Shown one piece after another: positions 23,771 to 35,889 of a DNA stretch of 64,000 bases. Both the position numbers and the translations under genes were made by a program. How positions within the stretch are numbered: the first letter of the stretch is position 1; the number at the start of each line of letters is the position of its first letter. The stretch is from Cordilura impudica (Eukaryota; Arthropoda; Insecta; Diptera; Scathophagidae): positions 119,761,520 through 119,825,519 of the forward strand of contig OY821521.1 of the NCBI GenBank assembly GCA_963682025.1, given 5' to 3'. The notes below the pieces were generated by a model, which was given only the letters and a program-made list of their open reading frames with translations, had not been told where the DNA came from and did not search any database.

Positions 23771-26700
23771 GGACCGTATGTTTTGTATGTTAGTTTTTAT
23801 GTATTGTCGATCTTGTGTTGTAATAATAATTAGTTATTTATAGTTCGGTTCGAGATCATGTATACATTTTCTAATACTAGAAAAGATAATACTTTATGCA
23901 ATGTAAGAGAAATTTGGAAAAAATTGAAGACAGCGCTAGATGGAGTAGCTACTTTCGAACAAAGCGACTTGTTCATCGTCAGCATCCTTCTGCCTATTAC
24001 TTCAACTCATGCTTAATCAACTATTTAACTCAACATTTGAAAGAAAAGAACATGAGAAATGTTTTTCTTTTTATATACGAGAGTTTGTATGAACAAGCTG
24101 AGCTTTTCCAATTTATAGCTTTCTCTACATTAACATCGCTTTGATCAATTACAAATCTCGTAATGTGAAAAAAGCTCTTTTTGTTTTGCCAAACGTCCCA
24201 TAGATGGGAACTGTAATGACATGTGAAATCTTAACAGATTTATCACAATTGCATTGGACCGTATGTTTTGTATGTTAGTTTTTATGTATTGTCGATCTTG
24301 TGTTGTAATAATAATTAGTTATTTATAGTTCGGTTCGAGATCATGTATACATTTTCTAATACTAGAAAAGATAATACTTTATGCAATGTAAGAGAAATTT
24401 GGAAAAAATTGAAGACAGCGCTAGATGGAGTAGCTACTTTCGAACAAAGCGACTTGTTCATCGTCAGCATCCTTCTGCCTATTACTTCAACTCATGCTTA
24501 ATCAACTATTTAACTCAACATTTGAAAGAAAAGAACATGAGAAATGTTTTTCTTTTTATATACGAGAGTTTGTATGAACAAGCTGAGCTTTTCCAATTTA
24601 TAGCTTTCTCTACATTAACATCGCTTTGATCAATTACAAATCTCGTAATGTGAAAAAAGCTCTTTTTGTTTTGCCAAACGTCCCATAGATGGGAACTGTA
24701 ATGACATGTGAAATCTTAACAGATTTATCACAATTGCATTGGACCGTATGTTTTGTATGTTAGTTTTTATGTATTGTCGATCTTGTGTTGTAATAATAAT
24801 TAGTTATTTATAGTTCGGTTCGAGATCATGTATACATTTTCTAATACTAGAAAAGATAATACTTTATGCAATGTAAGAGAAATTTGGAAAAAATTGAAGA
24901 CAGCGCTAGATGGAGTAGCTACTTTCGAACAAAGCGACTTGTTCATCGTCAGCATCCTTCTGCCTATTACTTCAACTCATGCTTAATCAACTATTTAACT
25001 CAACATTTGAAAGAAAAGAACATGAGAAATGTTTTTCTTTTTATATACGAGAGTTTGTATGAACAAGCTGAGCTTTTCCAATTTATAGCTTTCTCTACAT
25101 TAACATCGCTTTGATCAATTACAAATCTCGTAATGTGAAAAAAGCTCTTTTTGTTTTGCCAAACGTCCCATAGATGGGAACTGTAATGACATGTGAAATC
25201 TTAACAGATTTATCACAATTGCATTGGACCGTATGTTTTGTATGTTAGTTTTTATGTATTGTCGATCTTGTGTTGTAATAATAATTAGTTATTTATAGTT
25301 CGGTTCGAGATCATGTATACATTTTCTAATACTAGAAAAGATAATACTTTATGCAATGTAAGAGAAATTTGGAAAAAATTGAAGACAGCGCTAGATGGAG
25401 TAGCTACTTTCGAACAAAGCGACTTGTTCATCGTCAGCATCCTTCTGCCTATTACTTCAACTCATGCTTAATCAACTATTTAACTCAACATTTGAAAGAA
25501 AAGAACATGAGAAATGTTTTTCTTTTTATATACGAGAGTTTGTATGAACAAGCTGAGCTTTTCCAATTTATAGCTTTCTCTACATTAACATCGCTTTGAT
25601 CAATTACAAATCTCGTAATGTGAAAAAAGCTCTTTTTGTTTTGCCAAACGTCCCATAGATGGGAACTGTAATGACATGTGAAATCTTAACAGATTTATCA
25701 CAATTGCATTGGACCGTATGTTTTGTATGTTAGTTTTTATGTATTGTCGATCTTGTGTTGTAATAATAATTAGTTATTTATAGTTCGGTTCGAGATCATG
25801 TATACATTTTCTAATACTAGAAAAGATAATACTTTATGCAATGTAAGAGAAATTTGGAAAAAATTGAAGACAGCGCTAGATGGAGTAGCTACTTTCGAAC
25901 AAAGCGACTTGTTCATCGTCAGCATCCTTCTGCCTATTACTTCAACTCATGCTTAATCAACTATTTAACTCAACATTTGAAAGAAAAGAACATGAGAAAT
26001 GTTTTTCTTTTTATATACGAGAGTTTGTATGAACAAGCTGAGCTTTTCCAATTTATAGCTTTCTCTACATTAACATCGCTTTGATCAATTACAAATCTCG
26101 TAATGTGAAAAAAGCTCTTTTTGTTTTGCCAAACGTCCCATAGATGGGAACTGTAATGACATGTGAAATCTTAACAGATTTATCACAATTGCATTGGACC
26201 GTATGTTTTGTATGTTAGTTTTTATGTATTGTCGATCTTGTGTTGTAATAATAATTAGTTATTTATAGTTCGGTTCGAGATCATGTATACATTTTCTAAT
26301 ACTAGAAAAGATAATACTTTATGCAATGTAAGAGAAATTTGGAAAAAATTGAAGACAGCGCTAGATGGAGTAGCTACTTTCGAACAAAGCGACTTGTTCA
26401 TCGTCAGCATCCTTCTGCCTATTACTTCAACTCATGCTTAATCAACTATTTAACTCAACATTTGAAAGAAAAGAACATGAGAAATGTTTTTCTTTTTATA
26501 TACGAGAGTTTGTATGAACAAGCTGAGCTTTTCCAATTTATAGCTTTCTCTACATTAACATCGCTTTGATCAATTACAAATCTCGTAATGTGAAAAAAGC
26601 TCTTTTTGTTTTGCCAAACGTATTTTCTAGTATTAGAAAATGTATACATGATCTCGAACCGAACTATAAATAACTAATTATTATTACAACACAAGATCGA

Positions 26701-28622
26701 CAATACATAAAAACTAACATACAAAACATACGGTCCAATGCAATTGTGATAAATCTGTTAAGATTTCACATGTCATTACAGTTCCCATCTATGGGACGTT
26801 TGGCAAAACAAAAAGAGCTTTTTTCACATTACGAGATTTGTAATTGATCAAAGCGATGTTAATGTAGAGAAAGCTATAAATTGGAAAAGCTCAGCTTGTT
26901 CATACAAACTCTCGTATATAAAAAGAAAAACATTTCTCATGTTCTTTTCTTTCAAATGTTGAGTTAAATAGTTGATTAAGCATGAGTTGAAGTAATAGGC
27001 AGAAGGATGCTGACGATGAACAAGTCGCTTTGTTCGAAAGTAGCTACTCCATCTAGCGCTGTCTTCAATTTTTTCCAAATTTCTCTTACATTGCATAAAG
27101 TATTATCTTTTCTAGTATTAGAAAATGTATACATGATCTCGAACCGAACTATAAATAACTAATTATTATTACAACACAAGATCGACAATACATAAAAACT
27201 AACATACAAAACATACGGTCCAATGCAATTGTGATAAATCTGTTAAGATTTCACATGTCATTACAGTTCCCATCTATGGGACGTTTGGCAAAACAAAAAG
27301 AGCTTTTTTCACATTACGAGATTTGTAATTGATCAAAGCGATGTTAATGTAGAGAAAGCTATAAATTGGAAAAGCTCAGCTTGTTCATACAAACTCTCGT
27401 ATATAAAAAGAAAAACATTTCTCATGTTCTTTTCTTTCAAATGTTGAGTTAAATAGTTGATTAAGCATGAGTTGAAGTAATAGGCAGAAGGATGCTGACG
27501 ATGAACAAGTCGCTTTGTTCGAAAGTAGCTACTCCATCTAGCGCTGTCTTCAATTTTTTCCAAATTTCTCTTACATTGCATAAAGTATTATCTTTTCTAG
27601 TATTAGAAAATGTATACATGATCTCGAACCGAACTATAAATAACTAATTATTATTACAACACAAGATCGACAATACATAAAAACTAACATACAAAACATA
27701 CGGTCCAATGCAATTGTGATAAATCTGTTAAGATTTCACATGTCATTACAGTTCCCATCTATGGGACGTTTGGCAAAACAAAAAGAGCTTTTTTCACATT
27801 ACGAGATTTGTAATTGATCAAAGCGATGTTAATGTAGAGAAAGCTATAAATTGGAAAAGCTCAGCTTGTTCATACAAACTCTCGTATATAAAAAGAAAAA
27901 CATTTCTCATGTTCTTTTCTTTCAAATGTTGAGTTAAATAGTTGATTAAGCATGAGTTGAAGTAATAGGCAGAAGGATGCTGACGATGAACAAGTCGCTT
28001 TGTTCGAAAGTAGCTACTCCATCTAGCGCTGTCTTCAATTTTTTCCAAATTTCTCTTACATTGCATAAAGTATTATCTTTTCTAGTATTAGAAAATGTAT
28101 ACATGATCTCGAACCGAACTATAAATAACTAATTATTATTACAACACAAGATCGACAATACATAAAAACTAACATACAAAACATACGGTCCAATGCAATT
28201 GTGATAAATCTGTTAAGATTTCACATGTCATTACAGTTCCCATCTATGGGACGTTTGGCAAAACAAAAAGAGCTTTTTTCACATTACGAGATTTGTAATT
28301 GATCAAAGCGATGTTAATGTAGAGAAAGCTATAAATTGGAAAAGCTCAGCTTGTTCATACAAACTCTCGTATATAAAAAGAAAAACATTTCTCATGTTCT
28401 TTTCTTTCAAATGTTGAGTTAAATAGTTGATTAAGCATGAGTTGAAGTAATAGGCAGAAGGATGCTGACGATGAACAAGTCGCTTTGTTCGAAAGTAGCT
28501 ACTCCATCTAGCGCTGTCTTCAATTTTTTCCAAATTTCTCTTACATTGCATAAAGTATTATCTTTTCTAGTATTAGAAAATGTATACATGATCTCGAACC
28601 GAACTATAAATAACTAATTATT
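23771..28622. repeat. Palindromic array of a 485-bp unit inserted in the LINE
   Basis: The insertion consists only of one 485-bp unit. From 23771 to 26621 there are 5.9 direct copies starting at 23771, 24256, 24741, 25226, 25711 and 26196. From 26623 to 28622 there are 4.1 copies in the opposite direction. The copies look identical over their length. The left end starts at GGACCGTATG and the right end stops in the middle of a unit, 54 bases short of the matching point. The 13-bp sequence GTTTGCATAAATA flanks the insertion at both ends (23758-23770 and 28623-28635), and the uninterrupted site exists at 10893-10905. Confidence 0.92.
26310..26622. other. Asymmetric centre of the 485-bp palindrome
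   Basis: The direct array breaks off at CCAAACGT (26621) and the inverted array begins with TTTTCTAG (26623). The break points fall at unit offsets 425 and 113, so about 312 bases of the last direct copy have no inverted partner and would form the loop. The arms 24310-26309 and 26623-28622 are each 2,000 bases long and mirror one another. Confidence 0.8.
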
Positions 28623-30477
28623 GTTTGCATAAATATTTTGGTACATTTGCATCAAGAAGTTTAAATACTAGGCCATTATGCCAAACGGTGTCAAACGCTT
28701 TTTCAATATCCAACAATATTAGACCCGTTGAACGTTTATTGTTTTTATTGCTGATTATTTGATTTTTAATTCTGTTTATTTGGTGAGTAGTGCTATGCCC
28801 TTTTTTAAATCCAAATTGTTCTTTAGCAACAATAGAATTGGTCGTTACAAATTCACTAAGACGAGAATGTAGTATTTTTTCAAATATTTTACCTAAGTTA
28901 CTTAATAAACTAATAGGTCTATAGCTATTTGGGTTATTTTTTGGCTTATTAGGTTTATTGACAGCTATAACCTTAGCATTTTTGAAATGATTTGGGAAAT
29001 AGTTGAGTTTGATGCAGCTGTTAAATATTATAACCAGTAATTTTAGAGCTTTGAGTGGTAGTTTCTTTAAGAGCAGGTTGGGAACATTGTCAAAACCAGG
29101 AGATTTTGAGGGTTTTATTAATGAGACAATATTCATTACTTCTTCTAGAGATGTATAAATTGCTGACTCAGAAGTGGGATTTTCCTTCTTAAAATTAATT
29201 ACTGTTGAATTTATTACTATATCCGCTGAGTGGTTGTAATTCGAAGTGAGGTTATTTGCTTTGACAAATGTATTTGCCAGGACTTCAGCCTTGTCCTTAT
29301 CAGATGTTATCCTTGTATTTCCAACCTCAAGGTGAGAGATTTGATTTTTTCCTTTTCCTCGCAAGTTCCTGCTTATTCTCCAAAATGATTTATCACCTGG
29401 TTTTAAATTGGATAATAATTGACACCATTTGTTATTGCGTTCCGAATTAATTCTTTTATCAATCATGTTACTTAGAAACTTAGTACATTGATTATAAAAA
29501 GTTTGCTCGGCTATATTTGAAGATCGTTGGCTTTTTCTTTTAAAGCTTCTTCTTAGTTTAATATATTTCACAGTACTTTCTGGTAATGTGTAATTATTTT
29601 GTTGGGTTATTTTAGGTGTAGACGCATCCCTTGCTTCGAAGACTACATTTATAAATTTTTGTATTTCCTGATCAATTACTACCTTGGTATTGTATATATC
29701 CGAATTTAACGTGATTTTATTTTCTAAAAAATTCATATAAATGTTCCAGTTGGTTTCACTATAATCATAATAGTTGAGGTCAACCTGCGAGGCCACTGAT
29801 CTTTTAAGTGTACACATAATGGGGCGATGGTCTGATGGTATTTCGTAATCCATTGTCTTTACGTCTATATTTAAAGCGGTATTGCTTAAAATAATATCGA
29901 CTGTGGATGCTTCGCGATTGTGTTGATGGGGGAATAGGGTTGGACTATTAGGATAGTGTATAAAAAAATTGCTTGATTGCTGTAGATTGTTGAGTGCTAT
30001 TCCTGCAGTATTATTTGAACGGCAATTCCAAGAGCAATGTTTGGCATTTAGGTCACCAAAAACTATGTATTCTTTGGTGGAAGGTGTTAGGTTCAAGATA
30101 TCAGCACAGAAGTTATGGGTATATCTTGGTGAATATAACGAAGATACAACAATAGGTCTATTATTTATAATAACTTCAATTGATATGTTTTCGATTGATG
30201 AAGTGTTTGATATAAAGAGGTTTTTATGAGCGACAGATTTATGAATTAACAGAGCTACTCCTCCTCCTCTAGCATCTGTTCTGTCACTTCTATATAAATA
30301 ATAATTTTTAAAAAAGGGTCTATGATTTTCTGAAAAAAATGTTTCATTCAAAGACGCTATTTTAATATTTTCTCTTTCAATTAGTATTTCAAATTGTTTT
30401 AATTTAGAAAAGTTTGAAATGCCATTAGCATTCAAGTGAATCATTTTGAATTCGTTTAAATTATTAGTATAATCCAT
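28623..30477 (-). pseudogene. LINE ORF2, 5' part (endonuclease and start of RT)
   Basis: The ATG at 30475-30477 opens ORF2. The N-terminal half is an apurinic-type endonuclease (HLNANGISNFSKLKQFE, SLNETFF, VFGDLNAKH, and SDHRPIM near residue 220). After a linker come the first RT motifs (SYRPISLLSNLGKIFEK, FGFKKGHSTTHQ, LLDIEKAFDTVW). The frame is cut after CK by the array insertion and ends one or two codons inside it. ORF2 overlaps the end of ORF1 by 14 bases. The protein nicks the target and reverse-transcribes the LINE RNA there. Confidence 0.9.
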
Positions 30478-31597
30478 GGGCGTATTTTACCATTGACATT
30501 ACAACTTTGATTTGTTGTACTTTTGAAGTGCACCTATGCAAATCATCCATAGCTGTAGTGAAAATATCAAAAAGCTCATCAATGCTAAATAAATCGTTGT
30601 TTGTTTTCAGCTGGTTAGCATATGTAGCTTTGCTGCTATTATTGATGTTATTGTTACAATTTGTGTTGTTGTTTCTTAAATTAGGGAAATCTCCCACATT
30701 AAATTGAAATGAGTTATTTTGTTGTTGTCTGCTTTTATTCGGACTTTTAGAAGTAACTCTTGTTCTAGTTTCCAAATAGAGAGAACGTAACGGACAGTTG
30801 ATATCGTTTGCAGAGTGATCAGTTCTCTCTTTTCCTTGTTTTTTGCAATTAAAGCAAGTAAAAACAGCTGGCCTTTTTTCATTTGTGTTAAACGGACACA
30901 CACTTGTATGATGTTGTTCTGCACATATCATACATGCAGCACTTCGATGGCAATGTTCACCGCCATGGCCATACATCAAGCAGTTCCAGCATTGAGTTGG
31001 TCTGTTCTTGGATTTCGTTTTGTATTTTTTCCAAGAAATTATAATGTTAGAAATTGTTCGTACATTTTTTAAAGCAGTTGGATTAAAATTTTTACGAACA
31101 AATTGAACTTTATAAACTGCATTATTGTTTGAACTGAATTTGGTGACTATTTCAGTTACGGAAGAGGGGGATAGGTTGTAGTTTTTTAGCTCCTTGGAGA
31201 TTTCCTCAGAGCTTATGCGGGGTAAACCGTGTAAAAAGGTGGTGTATAACCTATTTTCTTTGGAGCCATAAGAATGAAACTCCATCTTATTCTCTTTAAG
31301 TATTTGTTTGTAGCATTCGTACATTTTATTACTAGGAGCAAAAATTTTGGTACCAATTGAAGTACGTTTGAAAATGCAATCCTTACCAAGCAGCTTTTGT
31401 ATATCTGTAAATGAAGCATTAGCTTCTACAACAATCGGTGGAGGTTTGTGTTCCTTAACATCGTTAATATTTGATACGGGAGTTACGTCCATATCATTGA
31501 GGCCAGGAAGCAGGCTAAATCTGTTGCTTGAAGTTGACGCCATGTTCTTCTTATTCACAAGCTTTCTTTTTGATGAAGACTTGGCCCCTCGGGCCAT
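30464..31597 (-). CDS. LINE ORF1, Gag-like RNA-binding protein with zinc knuckles
   Basis: The 377-residue frame has a basic N-terminus (KSSSKRKLVNKKN), a middle region of the jockey ORF1 type (FLHGLPRISSEEISKEL, WKKYKTKSKNRPTQCWNC) and a run of three cysteine knuckles: CWNCLMYGHGGEHCH, CMICAEQHHTSVC and CFNCKKQGKERTDHSANDINC. It forms RNA-protein particles with the LINE transcript in jockey-clade elements. The frame is intact, with ATG at 31595-31597, and the stop overlaps the ORF2 start, which suggests coupled translation. Confidence 0.88.
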   Translation of the reverse strand: MARGAKSSSKRKLVNKKNMASTSSNRFSLLPGLNDMDVTPVSNINDVKEHKPPPIVVEANASFTDIQKLLGKDCIFKRTSIGTKIFAPSNKMYECYKQILKENKMEFHSYGSKENRLYTTFLHGLPRISSEEISKELKNYNLSPSSVTEIVTKFSSNNNAVYKVQFVRKNFNPTALKNVRTISNIIISWKKYKTKSKNRPTQCWNCLMYGHGGEHCHRSAACMICAEQHHTSVCPFNTNEKRPAVFTCFNCKKQGKERTDHSANDINCPLRSLYLETRTRVTSKSPNKSRQQQNNSFQFNVGDFPNLRNNNTNCNNNINNSSKATYANQLKTNNDLFSIDELFDIFTTAMDDLHRCTSKVQQIKVVMSMVKYAHGLY

Positions 31598-31774
31598 CGC
31601 AAAATTTATATTCCTGTTTTAAGCTGGATTGTCTACCACGTGAGTTCAAATGAGATCAAGAATAGGCAATTGCAAAAACAAAAATATACACTTGTTTTTA
31701 ATTTTAAATAGTTGTACTCTAAGCGCTTTGATTTTTTACACAACCGTTCGTAAAGAGAGTTAGATTCGAACTGG
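31598..31774 (-). promoter_or_regulatory. 5' UTR of the jockey-like LINE
   Basis: The segment runs from the target duplication to the ORF1 ATG. In jockey-clade elements the promoter is internal and lies in this region. I could not point to individual promoter motifs with confidence. Its presence shows that this copy was not 5'-truncated on insertion. Confidence 0.55.
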
Positions 31775-31788
31775 TAGAATTCTTTTAT

Positions 31789-32519
31789 ATGTTTAGCTCC
31801 AATTTTTACAATTTCTTCTACAATAATTTCAACTAACAATGCTGTGGATTGGTATAAGATGTGTAGAACACAATAACATAGTTGGTTTTTTATCTGACTA
31901 CCTTTCTCAATATAGCTTTTCCTCTACAATTGTAGTTTTTGTGTGCATTTTAATAATTAAAGTTGGCTGTTGCCAGCAGCTGTATTTGATATACTGAGCT
32001 ATGAATTTTAATCCCATAAGGTCTAGGAACAAATTGATTCGTAGGCTTTTTAGGACGATAATCAGGGTACACCATTAATAGGATACATGTGGAAAACCAG
32101 CACCGAAATAAACAACATCATTGTGATGATTTTGGCGTAGAAACATCAATATATTTGGGGCAATATACTCCAACCATTGCCTCGCCAGAAATATATTAAC
32201 CCAATGGCAACATTTGCTGACTTTTACACTATACACATGCACAATGTCCGAAATCTCCAGATTGGTATTTTAAAATCATCTGTACAATGCCAGCCTGTTC
32301 AGATTGTAAACGATTAATTTCAAGACCGTACTCGGGCTCTAATTGATATCAAGAGTTTGCATATAATTTAATTTACGATTAATAGCCACTTCGAATGTTG
32401 TTCAGCAAAATATAAAAAGTATTTCATACCAAACCACGTTTTAATCTACAGCAGGGTTGTACAAAATACACGCAAAAAAAGAAAACAAAAGTCATTAAAC
32501 ATACATAGCCAACACAATG
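31789..32519. other. Unidentified sequence with a short minus-strand coding-like segment
   Basis: On the minus strand, about 32095 to 31950 reads without a stop and includes [20 protein letters not shown], which looks protein-like but which I cannot assign. An in-frame continuation upstream is broken. It may be the remains of a host or transposon gene into which the LINE and the satellite element inserted. Confidence 0.3.
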
Positions 32520-34225
32520 AAATTGCGATTTTCTGCACGGAAGGCTTTTTAGATTCGCCTTCAATTTGTTATACCGTGCTCTATGTCACAGTGCTTAGTG
32601 CACTGTGTCAAAGTGCACATGCACGGAAGGCTTTTTAGATTCGCTTAAGTCTTAGCTTCAATTCGACATACCGTGCTCCATGTCACAGTGCTTAGTTTGT
32701 CCAAAAAGTGGGTCTGACCAAGTGGGTCTGACCAAGTGGGTCTGACCACAAAAATAAAGATTCCCAGTTTGCCAAAAAACGCCAGGAGCGATTTTTTGTA
32801 CGGAAGGCTTTTTAGATTCGCCTAAGTCTTAGCTTCAATTCGACATACCGTGCTCCATGTCACAGTGCTTAGTTTGTCCAAAATGTGGGTCTGACCACAA
32901 AAATAAATATTCCCAGTTTGTCAAAAAACACCAGGAGCGATTTTTTGCACGGAAGGTGTTTTAGATTCGCATAAGTCTTAGCTTCAATTCGACATACCGT
33001 GCTCCATGTTACAGTGCTTAGTTTGTCCAAAAAGAAGGTCTGACCAAGTGGGTCTGACCACAAAAATAAATATACCCAGTTTGTCCAAAAACGCCAGGAG
33101 CGATTTTTTGCACGGCAGGTTTTTTAGATTTGCATACGTCTTAGCTTAAATTCGACATACCGTGCTCCATGTTACAGTGCTTAGTTTGTCCAAAAAGAAG
33201 GTCTGACCAAGTGGGTCTGACCACAAAAATAAATATACCCAGTTTGTCCAAAAACGCCAGGAGCGATTTTTTGCACGGCAGGTTTTTTAGATTTGCATAA
33301 GTCTTAGCTTCAAATCGACATACCGTGCTCCATGTCACAGTGCTTAGTTTGTCCAAAAAGTGGGTCTGACCAAGTGGGTCTGACCACAAAAATAAAGATT
33401 CCCAGTTTGCCAAAAAACGCCAGGAGCGATTTTTTGCACAGAAGGCTTTTTAGATTGGCATAAGTCTTAGCTTCAATTCGACATACCGTGCTCCATGTCA
33501 CAGTGCTTAGTTTGTCCAAAAAGTGGGTCTGACCAAGTGGGTCTGACCACAAAAATAAAGATTCCCAGTTTGCTAAAAAACGCCAGGAGCGATTTTTTGC
33601 ACGGAAGGCTTTTTAGATTGGCATAAGTCTTAGCTTCAATCCGACATACCGTGCTCCATGTCACAGTGCTTAGTTTGTCCAAAAAGAAGGTGTGACCAAG
33701 TGGGTCTGACCACAAAAATAAATATACCCAGTTTGTCCAAAAACGCCAGGAGCGATTTTTTGCACGGCAGGTTTTTTAGATTTGCATAAGTCTTAGCTTC
33801 AATTCGACATACCGTGCTCCATGTCACAGTGCTTAGTTTGTCCAAAAAGTGGGTCTGACCACAAAAATAAATATTCCCAGTTTGTCAAAAAACGCCAGGA
33901 GCGATTTTTTGCACGGTAGGCTTTTTAGATTCGCATAAGTCTTAGCTTCAATTTGACATACCGTGCTCCATGTCACAGTGTCCCATTTTGCTGGAATCCT
34001 CCTTGGAATATTCCAGTCCCAATAAATCCCATTAAAAAACAAGAATTTAGTTGTTATAAATGTTCTAATATTTATTTAAGTCTTATTTCTGTTAAAATTA
34101 GTTATCCCAAACTGGAGAATCCACTCCCATAAGTATTGGAATACATTGTAAAAATTTCGCGTTGCCAACTATTCATATAAAATTCGAGGCTATTTTTCGA
34201 GGCTATCGGCACGCACGTGAAAAAC
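32520..34225 (-). mobile_element. Satellite-bearing repeat element B
   Basis: This is an inverted and diverged relative of element A. The leader lies at 33985-34225 (complement of 8430-8640, with CTGGAGAATCCACTCCCATA and GGCTATCGGCACGCACGTG), and the satellite at 32530-33985. The unit here is about 163 bp, with CATACCGTGCTCCATGTCAC, AGTTTGTCCAAAAAG, GTGGGTCTGACCA and CGCCAGGAGCGATTTTTTGC, in about nine copies. A short GTGGGTCTGACCA motif is itself repeated one to three times in some units, which explains length differences between them. Confidence 0.75.
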
Positions 34226-34469
34226 CCAAGCTTCTCGTTTTTTCCATGCGTGCCAATTCTTCTTCTTTATACTTTTTTGCCACGTCGCGCATTCTCATTG
34301 GCTAATTAGGTCACCTGACCCCAAAACGAAATATCCCACAGGGGTGTATTACAATTCTCGTAGGGTTGTCGACGTGTCAAAAAGGAAATTTAAGTCTTGA
34401 GAAAGGAAGAACAATTGGCAACGTGGGTATTGACAAAAATATGTCACTACTAGGGGGACGTGACACAAC
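34226..34469. other. Non-coding stretch, nothing recognised
   Basis: A slightly more G+C-rich piece between the satellite element and a LINE remnant. It contains GCACGTGAAAAACCC and GGGGGACGTGACAC but no readable frame. Confidence 0.35.
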
Positions 34470-34476
34470 CTACAGA

Positions 34477-35826
34477 CTACTCATCCGCAACAACTTTGCC
34501 CATAATATCAAAATTATCAAGTATAATATTAATTGTTACTTTCTTAAAGTCAGGTTTATTCTTTAAATTTTTACAAATAATTTTTAGTTCTTGTATATTT
34601 ATTGCACGAAAGTTGAATGTTTTATTTACCACAGGAATTATATTTACATATTGCAGATATTTTATATTATTTCGTATGGTTTTAATACTGTCTATGAAAT
34701 AATTATTAAATTGATTCGCTATTTGGTAGTTATCCTTATATTTTATTTGATTATATATCACAGCTTTTATCATAGGTTGTTCTTTCTTTAGAACTAGTTC
34801 TTTAATCTGTTTCCACATTTGTTTTTGGTCTCTGACATTACATATTTTTTTGTTGATGTATTTATATTTTTCTTCGACTATTTTATTCTTATAAACATTT
34901 CTGATTATTTTATAATTATTCCATGCATTGTAGGTATTGGTTATTCTATATTTTTGAACTTTTTCATGTTTCAGATTTCTCAGCTCGTTAGTAAACCATT
35001 TATTTGTACATTTTTGAGTTATACTCTTTTTAATTGTAAGTCTCTTTATTGCGCCTTCAACGCAGTTACTATCTAGTATATTCACATTGTCATTTAAATC
35101 GTTGTTTTGATTTATATTAACTATTGGCATTAATGCACTTCTAAATAGTCTTTTATTATATTTAAAATATTCTATTTCTTTGTATTCATTTTGTTTTTCG
35201 TATCTGCATTTAACCGTGATATCAATTGTTTCGTGATCGGATATTTTATTTGTATTGCTATTTTTAACATATATATTATCCATGTTTTTTATAACATAAT
35301 CAATTAACGTTCTTGATCTTTGTGTAATTCTCGTATAACCTTCAACAATTTGCTTAAGATTATCTTTTAGTATATGTACAATTCTGTTTTTGTATACTCT
35401 TTCTGTTGAGCAGTCTATGTTAAAATCTCCCGCAATTACGATGTTACAATTATTCTCATTAATCTCTTCAATTATATCTTCAAATATATCACAGAATTCA
35501 CATTCACTACTGTTAGGTGATGTCTGTACGCCACCATAATTATAAATTGCATATTTTTATATTTAACACTACATGCGTTTATCCAATATTTAAAGTCTTA
35601 CTTTTTCTAAAATTTTCTGCATCTTCCAATGATTTGTAACATAGACACTGACACCACCTGTTCTCTTTGAATTTGAAAATGTTGTTATTTGTTCAAATCC
35701 GTTTAATAATATTTCAGCTTCATTTATATCTTCAGTAATATGTGTTTCCGACATTAGTATAAATTCGGGATTTTCACTTGCAGCTATGTCTTCGATTTGA
35801 CCAAAATTGTTTAAAAGACCTTGCAC
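34477..35826 (-). pseudogene. LINE ORF2 fragment: endonuclease and linker to RT
   Basis: The first piece (35826-35590) has the endonuclease motif LMSETHITEDINEAEI and the RTGGVSVYV segment. After a frame change, 35590-35283 includes the catalytic AGDFNID motif. The third piece (35283-34477) starts with the SDHETIDI motif and continues through the lysine-rich linker to the N-terminal part of RT. The three pieces are in different frames, and the RT palm is missing. AT content is very high, and asparagine, isoleucine and lysine are over-represented. Confidence 0.7.
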
Positions 35827-35889
35827 ATTTAAATATATGCCTTTAATGTACTGTTACATTGTTAAACCTAATTGTTTCTTTTTAAAGTT

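Larger units (their letters stand above)
22637..31774 (-). mobile_element. jockey-like LINE, nearly full length, interrupted by a later insertion (copy 2)
   Basis: The element lies on the minus strand and is flanked by a 14-bp target duplication TAGAATTCTTTTAT (22623-22636 and 31775-31788). On the plus strand the left duplication is followed by a T run, that is, the poly-A tail. It contains a 5' UTR (31598-31774), ORF1, ORF2 and a 3' UTR. A 4,852-bp insertion splits ORF2. Without it the LINE is about 4.3 kb, the normal size for jockey-clade elements. Confidence 0.9.

Noticed and set aside
23840..23865. Possible Pol III B box (GGTTCGAGATC) in the 485-bp unit
   Set aside because: One mismatch to the consensus, no A box at the right distance and no tRNA fold found.
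23896..28551. Repeated 82-codon frame in each copy of the 485-bp unit, starting MQCKRNLEKIEDSARW
   Set aside because: Its presence in all copies follows from the units being identical. There is no recognised domain, promoter or independent conservation, so I do not call it a gene.
23771..28622. CRISPR array
   Set aside because: The units are 485 bp with no unique spacers, and the organism is a eukaryote.
31950..32095. piggyBac-like transposase fragment on the minus strand
   Set aside because: A few residues ([13 protein letters not shown]) recall that family, but there are no DDE motifs and the frame is broken nearby.
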